Part shown: piece by piece, positions 22,420 to 35,488 of the stretch | Position numbering within the stretch: the first letter of the stretch is position 1 | Layout: the number at the start of each line of letters is the position of its first letter | Assembly (NCBI GenBank): GCA_008638375.1 | Contig: CM018048.1 | Location: 3,483,940 to 3,547,939 of the forward strand | Length of the DNA: 64,000 bases | From: Nyssa sinensis | Lineage: Eukaryota > Streptophyta > Magnoliopsida > Cornales > Nyssaceae | Direction: 5' to 3' | Position numbers and translations under genes: made by a program | The notes under the pieces: generated by a model | What the model was told of the DNA's origin: nothing | The model's database searches: none | What the model saw: only the letters and a program-made list of their open reading frames with translations

Positions 22420-22743
22420 TGTTGATTGCTAAAACAAGTCGAGATACATTATTGGGTTCATTCTCTAATAGCTTAAGTTTTTTGAGCAACTGTTTATCTA
22501 ACATCATATCAGAACTCTTCTTCTAAGAGTTCTTGAGTTCAAGTCTCACCCCAGTGTATTTCTCATTGTATTACGTTAGAGTTAATTCTCTTGCCTTGTT
22601 AGTCTGTCAATATGCCGCCTATTCTTTACTTTTCATGTGCAAGACAGTGTTGAATGTGAGGAAGAGTGTTAAAACAATTTAATCTATGTTGTTGGATCCA
22701 TTCTCTAATAACTTAAGCTTTTAAAGCAACTTATTATTTAACA
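22420..22743 (+). mobile_element. Degenerate TRIM, same family as 12786-13030
   Basis: Direct repeats 22420-22503 and 22667-22743 share attctctaata-cttaag-tttt--agcaac and end in TAACA; they are reverse-complement relatives of the TRIM LTR at 12786. The first is followed by tcatatcagaac, a decayed primer site, and the second is preceded by gtgaggaagag, a polypurine tract. The strand is therefore plus. No clean target duplication remains. Confidence 0.65.
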
Positions 22744-22790
22744 TTCTGCTGTGTTGATTAATAAATTTTTATTGAGAAAAATGATTTGCA

Positions 22791-22824
<34 letters not shown>
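22791..22824. repeat. (TG)n(TA)n microsatellite
   Basis: About 20 bases of TG are followed directly by about 14 of TA. Confidence 0.85.
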
Positions 22825-23704
22825 ATGATTTGCACTGCAATATCAAGACAATCTATAATTTAGTGCAACATGCTTTCAAAAAATAATGTCCTGTAAATTT
22901 TTTCTACCTTTTTCCTTTTTTGTTCTGTAATATGTGGAAAAGAAATTAAGTAGCCGTTTACATATTTTAAAGCAAAAATTAAACACTACATTGACAAGTC
23001 AAAAAGTACCCAAAAAACAAAAATTAAACCAGGAGAAGTTAGATCTCTCATTTTGAGTATACTTATGACAAAGTTTTCTCTTTTTACACACGCAACTTAG
23101 GCTCGAGGTTCAACACATATACATGCATACATCTAAATAAAATTTCTCCCTCTCCATTTTTGTACTCAAAAAAATAAAATAAATTAACTTTCAAAATATA
23201 TATTTTTAATACATTAAAGACATTCATTGATTCAAACTAATGGTACATGACTATTGAATTATTTTTTAATGTCATTATAATTTCAATATTTATTGCTATT
23301 ATTAATATAAATAAATAAAATGTGCTAGATAATTAATCTCTCTCTCTCTATTTGTCAATTTTATTGAATTATTTTATTTTTATATTAAAAGAAGATGTTA
23401 AGACTGCAAAATAAAACAAGGGATTCGAGTTTAATATCAAATCAACCAAAGGCTCACTTGAATTTGTTTGTGAGATAAACTAGTGAAATTCAATCAAATA
23501 TTGAAATTTATTGTTTAACACGAATAATAAACAGACCATGTTCATGTTTTAATTATATCAACCTATTTAACACGACTTAACACATTTAATTATAAAAAGA
23601 TCACTAGTCAAATTAATTTGTCCCACATCAAAAACTACCAAAGTTGAGAGACTTTATCATTTATAAAAGAGAATTAAAAATTATTCTACATTTAAAAATA
23701 GAAA

Positions 23705-24225
23705 AAGGGTAATTACACACTTATCTTCCCTAAGATTTTTTATAATTGCAGAAATATTTCCTAATGTTTCTGAAATAATACTGACCTCCTATACTTTTGC
23801 TGACAAACTATAAATAACTCCCCCTAGTCTAATTTTTTTTCAAAATGACAAAATTGTCCCTTTCTCTTCTTCTTATTTCTTTGCATTTTTTCAATTTTGA
23901 TCATTTTTCTCTATTTTTTTAATTTTATATAAAAAAAATAACATAAATAAACCATATTTTTGTAGCCAAAGGTGATTTCAATTAATATTTATTTAAAAAT
24001 AAAAAAAAGTTATAACAAAATTGGTCAAAATTTAAAAAATGCAAAAAAAAATAAAAATAAAATGAAAGGGGCACTTTTGTCAATTTAAAAAAACTAGGTT
24101 GGAGGGAAGGTAATTATAGTTTGTCAGTAAAAGTAGAAAAAGTCAGTGTCATTTCAAAAACTTAAGGAAGGTTTTCGTAATTGTCAAAATTTTTAGAGTA
24201 GGTCAATATAATTTATCCATAAAAA
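23705..24225. mobile_element. Long-TIR foldback element, copy 1
   Basis: The left 160 bases (ggtaattacac..ctgacaaactata..caaaatgacaaaattgtcc) are the approximate reverse complement of the right 160 (aggggcacttttgtcaa..tatagtttgtcagtaaaag..gtcaatataatttatcc). The centre is AT-rich. There is no coding sequence. Diverged relatives lie at 38475 and 60691. Confidence 0.75.
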
Positions 24226-25159
24226 ATAACTTTTTTGTTAAAAAGAATAAAAATAAAAATAAAAGGGTTAATCACGTCGATGTGTGTAATCTATTTAATA
24301 AATGAGTCGTATCTGAGTCTTAAAACTTTACACGGTTAATTAATCATGTCAGGTTAGAATTAATATATATTTTCGTATATGTATGTCTTAACATGATCCG
24401 GATTACGACATGTTAATATGAATTGACATTCCTAGTTATAAACTTAATTTGACAATTACCAAAATAATTTATTAGATAAAACTACTTTTTTAAAGTTATT
24501 AAGAGCTACTTGAATTTATTCCAAGAATATAATAGCCAAATTCAATCTTTATTTTAAAATTTGTTACTTCATTCTCTTTGAGCTGAGTTTAAAGGAGTTT
24601 GGCAGACTCTTGGAACTATTGGACATGAAAGTCTAGATTCTTACAAAAACAACTCTCTGTTAGTTTTGTTTCATGACTGCAAGATGCAATAAGTTAAGAC
24701 AAATGCACACTTAATAATCCAAGGAAAATGTTATGTATCTTCATTTTATAACTCTAATTATATCTCAAAATAATGTGGCATAATATAATATTTTTGGTTA
24801 TACATAGCGTGATTTTTAAAACTAATATACAACCCCGTCCCCAAATTTTACAAAAAAATAATAATAGGGAGCTTCAATGAAAAGTTTTGAAAAGATCAGG
24901 TCCATGCTGATTTTTTTAACCCCAAAAGTTCATCAATTTTGTTGTGACTAAAATACACTTATATACATATTTCAAACTTTCTCCGTACAAATCTTCGTAA
25001 CCGTTTCTTGTGAATTTCAAAACTCTTCAAAGAAGGTCATTTCAAAATTTAATAATTTACAAATTAAAAATCCATATTAAATGAAAATTTATGTATTTGG
25101 ATACTAGAAATCAAGATATCTCAAACAAGATTTATATTGCATATGAAAAATGAAAAAAA
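24226..25159. other. AT-rich spacer
   Basis: No gene, RNA or clear repeat structure was recognised. The sequence is very AT-rich throughout. Confidence 0.6.
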
Positions 25160-26580
25160 AAACCTTAAAAATAGTGAAATTTTATTGTTTTGTAAAAACA
25201 TATAAAAAATACCACTGTTTCGTTAAAATATATAAACATACTCAACCTTAAACATTAAAATTTCATTGATCTATTGAAATAAACATATTCTCAACTTTAG
25301 ACAGTGAAAACTCACCACTTTTCTTACAAAACAGATTCAATTTATTCCATTTTCTCAAAATAATGAAATTTCACTATTTTAATGAAACTAGTTTTTGTTC
25401 ACTTCAATTTTCCTTAAAAAAAACATTGAAATTTCACTTTATTATTAATAATAAATAAATAAAATTAACTTAAAACAGTGAAATTTCATAGCTTTTGATC
25501 AAAACTAAATTCAAATTAAATAACATCAAATTAAACAATGAAATTTCATTGTTTTAATGAAACCACCTTCAATTCAGTTCATGTGTTAATAGTAAAATTT
25601 CTCTGTTTCAAATAGAGTTTGTTTAAATTCCGTTACAATTTCAATAAAATAGTGAAATTTCACTGATTTTAACAAATTAATTTTAGTTTAGTTCCACTTC
25701 TTTTATGAAAATAGTGAAATTTTCATTGTCCAACCTCGTGTCTTCATGCAAATCACAAAGTGTTAAAAACAAAAGACAATCAAAAGGTGACCAAAAAAAA
25801 AAATGTAACCAAATATAACTAAATTATAGTGAAATATGACTATAGAGATAAAATAGTGAAATTTCACTATCTTTACTTTGATAGTGAGAAACTTGGTGGC
25901 AATCACAAGGTTTAAAAGAAATACAATTAAAAAAAAAAAACTAAAAAACTTTATAATATTCACTACATCAACCAAAAATAATCAAATTACATTAAAATTT
26001 GACTGTCTAGTAAAACAATGAAACTTCATTGTCTTTCTTTTAGGTAGAGAAACCATGTAGCTTAGTGACAACCCCAAAGTTTTAAACGAAAATAAATAAA
26101 AAGGTCACTAAAATTTACATAATACACTAGCTTTTCTCCCACTACATCAACCAAGAATAACCAAATTACACTGAAATTTCACTATCCAGTAAAGTAGTGA
26201 ACTTTCACATGTCTTTTTATTTTATTAGTGAAACCTATATCTTAACACCAGCCATAGAGTTTTTAAAAATCCAAAAAATTTAAAACCTCACTAAAAGTTA
26301 CGTAATACACAATTTTTATCCATTACATCCACCAAAATTAACCAAATAATAGTGAAATTTCATTTTTCTAGTAAAAATAGTAAAATTTCATTGTCTTTCA
26401 TTTGACATTGAAATTAAACTCTTATCTTTTTCCCAATCGCAATCAAATAAAAGAAACATAATCAAACGTGATTGTAAGTTTTATAATACAAACTTTATAT
26501 TCAATTGCATCTAATAATATATTACAAATTACATTAAAATTTGATAGTTTAGGTAAAATAGTGAAATTTCACTATTTTTT
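25160..26580. repeat. Palindrome-rich degenerate tandem array, about 180-bp period
   Basis: The core GTGAAATTTCAC occurs exactly at 25652-25663, 25856-25867 and 26561-26572, and with one or two changes about a dozen more times between 25170 and 26400. Two cores extend to ATAGTGAAATTTCACTAT. From about 25750 the cores sit in longer repeated units: the phrase catcaacca-aataaccaaatta recurs at 25966, 26145, 26326 and 26508 (steps 179, 181, 182). A second phrase, aatcacaaagtttaaaa, recurs out of step before each. The units are diverged, so the array is old. Confidence 0.7.
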
Positions 26581-27222
26581 TCTTCAAAAACAAATTCAAG
26601 CATAACCATAACAAAAATATCTCAGTTCCTTACAAACCAATAACCACAAGAAGATGATGCCCCGATCACTCTCTAGAAGAAGATGATGTCTTGACCTTTA
26701 AATATCAAACCAATGACTCAAAAGATTTGTCGAAGATCACTCTCCAAGAAAAGATGATATCTTGATCTTTAAATATCATATTGATTATAATATTCTTTAC
26801 TATTTAACCAATGCAGTCTATGATATCTATAGCTTCATTTTCGATTAAACAACAAAAGAAAATCAAAATGATTTGATGACTGAAACTTTTCTTCAACACA
26901 ACAATCTTTGTTCGCTCTAAACATAAATCAAAACTAGGTTGTAGTGATGCTCCTTGATTTCTCTATATAAGAAAATGATCTCATGGTCTTAAAAAATGAC
27001 ACCTTTTTTAATATTCTTTGCACTCTTACCAATGTAGCCTACGACATCTATAGTTTTATTTTCACATAAACTACATTAGTAAGATAGTAAAAGATTATCG
27101 AAATTATTTGATGATTGATACTTGTCTTCAACAATTACACTGAAAACAAATAATGAAAATTTTATTTTTAAAACCCTACATTCTACAATGGAAGATAAGA
27201 TGGCATGAGATGTATGCCTATG

Positions 27223-27259
<37 letters not shown>

Positions 27260-27898
27260 GAAATATATCTAGACATTAACACTAAATTTATATACACAAA
27301 GAATTATGAAAGTTAAAAACATATAAAATTGAACGCCATATAGAGAAAGCAAACTTTCAAAGCAGAAAAGCATGGAAGCCCTAAACGAAGAAAACAAACA
27401 ATGGACTTATGCGTTTCTTTCATTTAGTGGCATAATAGTTATTGAGACTAATATATTGAAGACAAGTTATCATATGTGGACCTAAGCTTAAAAAAACATT
27501 TTAACTAACAAAACTTACAATGAAATAAAATTTATCTGTGTCCGAACGCTCCAAAAGGGTTCAAAAACTAGACCCATGATTGATTATCCCAAAAAATATA
27601 TATTTACATGTAAATCCCTTTCCAATTTCGAGAATAATTTTTTTTTTCTCGTAAAGTCCTCCTGCCCCAACTTGAAAAAAAAGAATTTCCCTCCTTAATT
27701 TTTTTTTTTTAAATTCTAGTTCCCTAACAATTTTTTCAAGTTTTGCCTTTGCTATCATATAATAATATATCACATTAAGAATATAATGTAAAATATAAAA
27801 TATAAAATAAAAATATGTGGCATTACTTGTGTCCAAATGGTCAATGGAATCGGGGGTGGGGACTAGTTGTAATGTTGTTGAGCCTTTTCTTAAAATAC
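26581..27898. other. AT-rich spacer with (AT)n at 27226-27254
   Basis: No supported gene. A two-copy phrase (agaagatgatgtcttgacctttaaatatc and its relative, steps about 80 bp) lies near 26650-26780. A 29-base AT microsatellite is at 27226-27254. The last part leads into the SKIP8 promoter. Confidence 0.55.
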
Positions 27899-28000
27899 AC
27901 GACGTCGTATTCTCATTCTCTCTACTAAAGAGCATCGTTTTAAGCACTTTTTAAGCGGCGGCGCGTGTTGTTTGGACGACCACCAAAATAACGACGTCGT
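27899..28000. promoter_or_regulatory. Paired ACGACGTCGT palindromes upstream of SKIP8
   Basis: Two exact copies of the 10-base palindrome ACGACGTCGT lie at 27899-27908 and 27991-28000, about 320-420 bases before the first possible start codon of SKIP8. The GACGTC centre is a bZIP-type C-box. The same phrase is also common in dicot repeats, so a regulatory role is only a suggestion. No clear TATA box was found. Confidence 0.35.
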
Positions 28001-28314
28001 TTTTCTATAACCGAGAAATTACAAAATTGTCCTTCAAGCTTTCGTCTATTTTATTTTGGCCCAGTACGGCTTCGGCTTTCTTGTTTCTAGTTTCTGTTCA
28101 GTTACAAGTTACATTCCACGCCTCCCTCCGTTTCTTTGCAAAGTCACATCAGAATCAGAAGAAAGCCTTTGGATTTCCAGATAATAAAATAGACGAGAGA
28201 GACAGAGACTGATTTTCAACTAAAAGCCCTAGTTCTCTTTCTGTGACGGAACACCCTATTCCTTATCGTGGTTCCTAGGGTTTTCATGTTCTGCAATGTT
28301 TTCATGTCTTACAA

Positions 28315-29561
28315 ATGGAGATTGCCTCTAGTTTCTCAGGCGATTTCTCGTTTTTGTCGCTCTTTATAGCCATAGCAGTCACCGCACTTTGTTGCTTGTT
28401 CGCCCTCTTTACCGTTCCATCATCTCCAGTTCCGATTATCAAAATCAGTCGAATCCGACGGTGTTAGTGTTGATAGTGGAAATTTATTAAAGATGACCTG
28501 TAATTGCGCTTGTTCTTGTAACGGTAGTCTCGGAAATTCCGATTTGGTGACACCCACAACGACGGCGCCTTATTTGAACGGAGTTGGTAGTAGTGGTGGA
28601 GGAGAGATGTTGGATAGGGCGCCGATGGTGGCGGCAGAGAGGCAGACTGGTGCATCGATGATGGAACAATTGGTTCCCGAAATCACAACGCATGCTTTGA
28701 GTTACTTGGATTATCCGAGTCTTTGCAGACTTTCGATGACAAATTCTCAAATGCGGAGGGCTGCGAACGATGATAATGCATGGAAAGCGCTTTATCACAA
28801 GGTGTTTTCTCAATTCCAACCTTGTCTTTATATATATGCAGACACATATATACTGAATTAAACGACCCTCTTTGTGTGTGATTGTGTTAAAATTATATGT
28901 TTGAGTTTAATTATTTACTCTTTTTTTTTTTATATCGGCGAGTTTAATTATTGACTATTATAACCATTAAGTTTTTGTCAATTAATAGTTAACAATTTTG
29001 TTGAGAGTAGTGGACTTTGATGCGTTGTTACTAGGCTGAGTCTGTTCATTGCAAGGTAATGAGAATGAGTTGATCGGTAAAATCTGGATAAAAAGTAGAA
29101 AAAAATCCACAAATTAGGATTTGAACTCAGTTTGAAGAGCCATCCTTCTTATTTTTCTTAATTTAATGGAATTACATGGAAGATTTGGGATCTAGAGAGG
29201 TACTATACAATTGTGTTGATGTATACTGATGTGGAAACGGATTGCCTTGGTATGTGGAATGGGAGCAGGAAAATGTTATGCCACATGCTTTTGGAACATG
29301 GGGGTGGGTTCATATAGATATCTCAGTCATAAGTGATGAGCTGGCTTTTATTTGATAGGGTTTTTCAATCGACAGTAATAGTTTTAGTTTCTATTATAGA
29401 GAAAATCAGGACAAACAGCACTGCATCATATTTTTTATTTACTCTTACTTGATGTGTGCTAGACCTTTGTTTCGTCTGACATTCTGTTCTATTGGGACTT
29501 ATTACATACTGTTGGTATCTTGCCAAAGAGAAGGGTTTTGTTGGGTTTTTTTTTTTTTTTT

Positions 29562-29592
<31 letters not shown>

Positions 29593-32500
29593 GGCTACAT
29601 TGGAGTTTTTGTAGTCACTTTGGCATTTTGAAATAGAAATGTAAGATATTTTGTGTTTTTTGATCCAATTTCTAAATTATTTGGTGGTAGTCACATTGTA
29701 CGGTTACCCTTTCACATGTGAAGACTGAAGACCCTATTCTTTAATGATAGATTTGATTTATAGGAAATTCAGTTGCCATTTGTACTTTATATTTATGTAT
29801 GGCTTCATTAACTCGATCTTTAGAGTTGTTAATGTAGCAATAGAGAACTTGGTCAGTTTGACTGATGGTAGAGACTTATTGTGATTGCTAATATTATATT
29901 CAGCTTGATTGGTTATTCTGCTACTAAATCTAATTCTCTGATTGAATCTAATATCCTCGATGGTGGCAATTTCATTGGAAACCACTTCAGCCAAATAGAA
30001 AACCACGTTATCCTAGTAGTTGTGCTCTAAGTGGTTTAACAATGACCCAGAAATATTGCTTCTTGAGCTTTGAAGACTCTCTTTCTGATTTGGTTGAGTT
30101 CTTTCCTCAATTGCTATTCACCACCTTTTAGAAAATAGAAACTATTGGTTAAATTAAAGGTCTTCTACCTAGATATTTGTGCCTAGGAAAATTATTCAAG
30201 ACAAATATTTTTTTTCCCAATTTATTTGAGTTGAGATAAGTTCCTGTTATTGTGGAAGAACTTGTATTGCTTTTTGAAGAAAATTTTGCTTTGATTTTTT
30301 TCTAAAAAAAGGCAAGAAAATCATGAATTAGGTAATGGTCATAGAGTTTATTCTTTAATTTGTAAATAATGCTTTCACCAAAATATTTTCTTTTCTTTTT
30401 CTATTGATTGGTAAAGTATATCCTAAGTACGTAACATTTCCTTTTGCAATTATTATAATTTTCATGGTTGCCCGAAAAGTAGTAAAATTTGATTGTTATG
30501 TGAAGATGCAATGGTTGGGGTTTTAAAGCCATGAAAAATCCAAATAATTGAAAAATAAAAATGTGAGAGAATAATTTTTGTTTGTTGAAAAAATAAAAAA
30601 GAGATTTTCTTAAAGGCTTTTTACCAATTGAAGAAGTCCTCACCATTTACTTTTCAACATTTTTTTCCCCTTTTGGGTTGGTCTTGACTGACTAAAGATT
30701 AGGGAGTTAATTTGCTTCTTTAGACTTCTGTTTGATTGTTCAAATGTCCAAGGTTTTTTTCCAACATAAATTAAGAATTCAATTTTTTGTTCCTTTTAAT
30801 TGACACTTTTTTGATATTTGTCCTTAGAAGTTAAAATCTTGTGTGCTTGAGGTTGTCTAAGCATCACACTCTTATGGTATTTATTATTTCAAGGTTTTGG
30901 TAGATTAATACTCTTTTTGGATAACAGATATGCTCATTTCAGTCTTGAACCAATCTTGTTATGTATTATACATGATAAAGACACAATGACGTCTCCATAA
31001 GGAGTAGTTTGCTGTGTTGACACCAGGGTTTGAAATAGCAGGCGGTATGTAACGGTATCACCTAGTGCCACCGTTACACCCTGTTATATCAGAAAGAATT
31101 GATTTCACAGCAGCCGTGCCATTACAGTATGGTAACACCCAGTGGCATAAGATTTCCTTGCAATTTATTTTTCAGAATTTCAAAGAAAACAGAGGAAAAT
31201 TTTACTGAGGAGAAAAGAGCATCTATCAATCAAACTTTTGCCCCAAAACCTGAAGAAAAATAAAGGTCTGACAGAGAAATTAAAATCTCACTGGTGGTGA
31301 CTGTGGGTGGCTATGGGAGACGGGGAGAGCTAATCATCCACTGTGGAGAGAGATATCTGTACAGATACTTCTTTTTTGTCTTTTGCCCATCTTCCTTTCT
31401 TTGACTAATTAGATCATGGAAATCTTTGTCACTTTCCGTTTCTACAGTCTCTTACCTTTCACTCTCTTCTCTTCCTTCACCTTCACTTCGATTCTTCGCG
31501 AGATCAGATTTTTTTTCCCCTTTTGACTACTACTTCTAACTTCTCTGGACTCTTCTGGATAGTCCCAATTGCTTGGTTAACACGTGAACGGTGAACCACA
31601 AAAGTGCTGTACATGGGTGGCCTTTTTTCGTTTTTTTTTTTTTAAATTCAATTTAATCACCATGGGACTCTAGTTGCTCCTTTTTTTTTTTTTTTTATGT
31701 TTAACAGGTGAATCACTTAGCATAAATGGGTTGTCTTCTTTTTTTTTTTTAAATCTGTTTAACAGCCATGGAGCTTTATTTGCACCTTTTTCTTTTTCGT
31801 TTTTGTTTAATAAGTGATAGCTACTTGGCCTAAATGCAGTTGCTCTTTTTTTTTTCTGTTTAATTTTTTAATTATATATATGAGATTTTCTAACTTTTAT
31901 GCTAATAATGGATAAATTTTTTTTGCTGTGATGACATAAACAGTGCCCTTTTCTTATCTCTATAATTGAAATATTGAGTTTTAATTTATTTTTCATGTTT
32001 AAGTGCATTCATATACATAGAAGAACTGAAATGTAATCCTTATTACGCTTTTTTTTAATTGCCAGCAACATAAAATTCAATGTAAAATTCGTTAGTCATA
32101 TAAAATCATCTTTATAAATTTCATAAAATTCATGAAAAACCACTAAAAATCCAAATATATGAAATTTTGTGATTAGAACATGCATAATGGTACAAATTTT
32201 GGGAGTTATGCGATGAAAAAAAAATTCACGCTCTTGGTAACCGCAACCATTACGTTACACCCGTGTCTGCATCACTCTAACCATTATCTTTACGGCCCCT
32301 GACTGTTACTTAAAACCTGGGTTGGCACCCTTGGATGTTCAATAATTTGAAACTCTATGAGACAAGTAGAGACTTCTTGTGCTTACAAGGCCGGCTTGGC
32401 TAGTATTGGTGTGAACTTTTTAGCCAAGAGGGCAGCTATGGGCTGCATTCTTCTTAGGCTGTTCAATTTCTGTATAGTTTTTGTTTTGTTGTTGGTGGTC

Positions 32501-35457
32501 TTTTTTTTTGGAAGTCATCACTCCATGTGTGTTTTTTTTTTATTCCTCTTGCTTTTTATAAATTCATTTCTAGATTTTTTATACAAATAGAAGGGACAGG
32601 GCTTTGTTGAGTTCAGTATTATATTAGTAGACCTCACTTCCTCGGCATGAACATGAAATGATATATAGAAGTTACCGGTTCCCCATTCTATTCCTTGGAG
32701 CACTTTGATTGACTAAAGGTTTTGTTTCATGGTGGTCTACTACCTCCTAATTTGTTTCTGTTTCATGCAGTAGAACCTATCGCTTCCAGTTGTTTGCATT
32801 TTCATGATTTAATAAGGTTTTGTTTTGGAACAATGGTGTATTAGTTATTTCCTACATTAACAGACCTGATCTTGAAAATTATCTAGGCTTAGAGACATCT
32901 TTTCACTGATTTTGAGGAACAGCCCCAACCCCCCGGGGGAGGATGCAGAGTCTCACCAACAAAGACCATATTGTTTTAAATTTATGAAATTATTTATCGG
33001 TTTTCCATCTAATATGCACTGAAATGAAATGAATTAAGGAATGGCTTGAGATGGAAATGGAATAGGAATGCTCATTTCTTATTTCATTCCATTTCTTTGC
33101 TTGGTAACAACCGACAATTTTGATTGATTAAAATTAATTAGTGTGTGTGTAAAATTGTGTATATATAATATCGTACATGTATGTATGTATATAAGTACAT
33201 ATATTTATATATAATATATATTATGTATGTGTATATACATATATCCCAGCGTATACATCGTAGTATAAACTTATTTTCAAATCGGAAGTACCTTCTCTAT
33301 TGTTGAGTAGGCCAGCACCTTTTAGGTTGTCCAGAAGGAATGGAATGACTAATATGATGTGAGACCTCCACAAAGAAAAAGCTCATTGGACTTCCCTATC
33401 CGTAAGGTTGGCCATCCTGTGACAACCCACAACAAAGAGTGAAATGCGAAGCCCTCTCTCAATTAAATCAAAAAGCATGCGCTCAAAAAGGCCTCCTAAA
33501 CCCCGTGTATATATATGATATATGTTTTCCCCCTAATCTCATTCCTTTGGAATGAAACTCATTCCTTAGGTCATGGGAAGACATGGCTATTCATTTGGAA
33601 TAGTAATTTAAGTTGAATTTGTTGTACCAAATGTGGTAAGGGAGTGAACTTAGGAATAACCACTCCCTTCCCGAGTCTATATATATAGCATTAATGTTTC
33701 TCCATGTAATGCCTTATCCGGATTTTCAGGTATTGGAGACTTTGTTTTGCCTTTGCAGTTCTTACTTTAAAACTTCCATAAAAAATAATGGTCCCACATC
33801 TTCTCCTTGTTTGGTGTTGAGTGGATTTTGCTTCAGATGGTGTTGGACATTGCTCAGGTGTTGGAATGGGGGTTGGTTGTGTATGGGGATGCAGGTCCTC
33901 TGTACCTGTACCTTTGATTAAATATGCAGACGGAGAGGAAGAGGGGGTCCTTCGAAGGGGTGGAAATCCCCCTTCATAGATTGAAGCATTTTTGTTTGAG
34001 ATCATTGCGCCCCCCCCCCCCCCCCCCCCGCCCTTCTATTTTTTTTTTGGGCGGGCGGGTTTTGTTGTTTGGAATTGTATCATCTATCTATTGATACTTT
34101 TTTCAAGTTTTGGGAGATACGAGTCTTGTTTGTTATTCTGCCTTCTTTGGGGTCTTTCTAACTGAAATCCTTGCGCATCTTAAATTATATTATCTAGAAC
34201 TGTCAAACTTGCACCAGGCATTTAGTTTTCCCCACATTAGCATTGTTCCATCTGATGCATACAAGTTTGATTTAAAAATTGATTGAACACGTGTATTTGC
34301 AGGTATTAATTCGCTAGGATCCATTATTCAGACAAATCATGAATTGCCATTGTTTTCCATCTTATTAACTGTGTCCATCTTTGGCCATATGTATCTGCTT
34401 TTTTGCTAAAATTTATCCCATTCCACTTGCATTTTTTTCTGACAAGTCAAAGACAGATAGTTATAAATTTATCCTATTTCACTTCCATTCATGAGTTTCT
34501 TCATTACTTGATGTTTTTTTATGTAGTCCTACAAAATATGTTTTGGTGCTACTAAATTATACACTGATCCTTATGATATTTATTATTATTATTACTATCA
34601 ATATTTTATTTTTATTTTAATTTATTTTATTTTATTTTTGGGGGGGGGGGGGGGTGTCTAACTATCTTAGGGACTTGCTACATTAGTTTTCAGTTCTATG
34701 GAGGTCATGATTGCAAGTTTCAGAAACTCATAATAAACTCTCTTTTGTGAAAAAATAAAAATAAAAATTCAGTGGTCCCAACCATTGGATGGAGGCCATG
34801 TGTGCTCCACCCAATGGGTGGGACGATGATGGTCCAAGGGACAACTGAATAATTGCTTCTCTTTTGTAAGACTTCCTGTCATTTATTTACTGTCTTGGGT
34901 CATGGTTACTATTTGCTTCATGAGTTAGCATCTGAATATTCCCCCCTTCCTTATTTTAGTGCAACTAACAATGGCTTCTATATTTTTATATTTTAGGATT
35001 TCACACTGGAGCAGGATGCTGTGACTCCTGTTAATGGATGGAAGGCTTACTATGCAGCCACAAGAGCCATTATAAGTGTCAATACAGAATTTTTTGATAT
35101 TATTAGAGAAAGATCACTTCTAGAAATGGGACGCCTTTGGCTTAATGCAGATTATGTGAAGTGTGTTCATGCATCAGGAGAACTCTTTACAGGGTATGAT
35201 GCTTTTAATCTGTATACTGCAACAATAGTTTTGTTTCTGCTTGTCGATTAGTTTATGTTGTGATGGGAATAGCTTAAGTTCTACAATTTCGGATTTGTAG
35301 TTAGTTTATAATTCAAGTTTTGGGCAGTTATAGTTCACGAGGTGCTCATATTTGTTGAGTTTCTATAGCATTACTAGTAGTTATTTGCCGTTGTAATAGA
35401 TCATTCTACTTCTGGGGGGTCTGAAAATACCACGCTGTTAAACATTTATAGATCTGA

Positions 35458-35488
<31 letters not shown>

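Noticed and set aside
25160..26580. Regularly spaced repeats reminiscent of a CRISPR array
   Set aside because: The repeats are imperfect palindromes of about 12-18 bases at uneven spacing in plant nuclear DNA, with the longer units themselves repeated, so there are no unique spacers.
27561..27947. 128-codon minus-strand open frame
   Set aside because: It runs through AT-rich and poly-A/T sequence, has Lys/Phe/Ile-rich low-complexity content and no recognisable motif.
28315..28467. 50-codon upstream ORF of SKIP8 as a conserved regulatory peptide
   Set aside because: Its content looks like the normal N-terminal membrane segment of the protein, and it joins the main frame with a single-base change, as in the other frameshifted genes.
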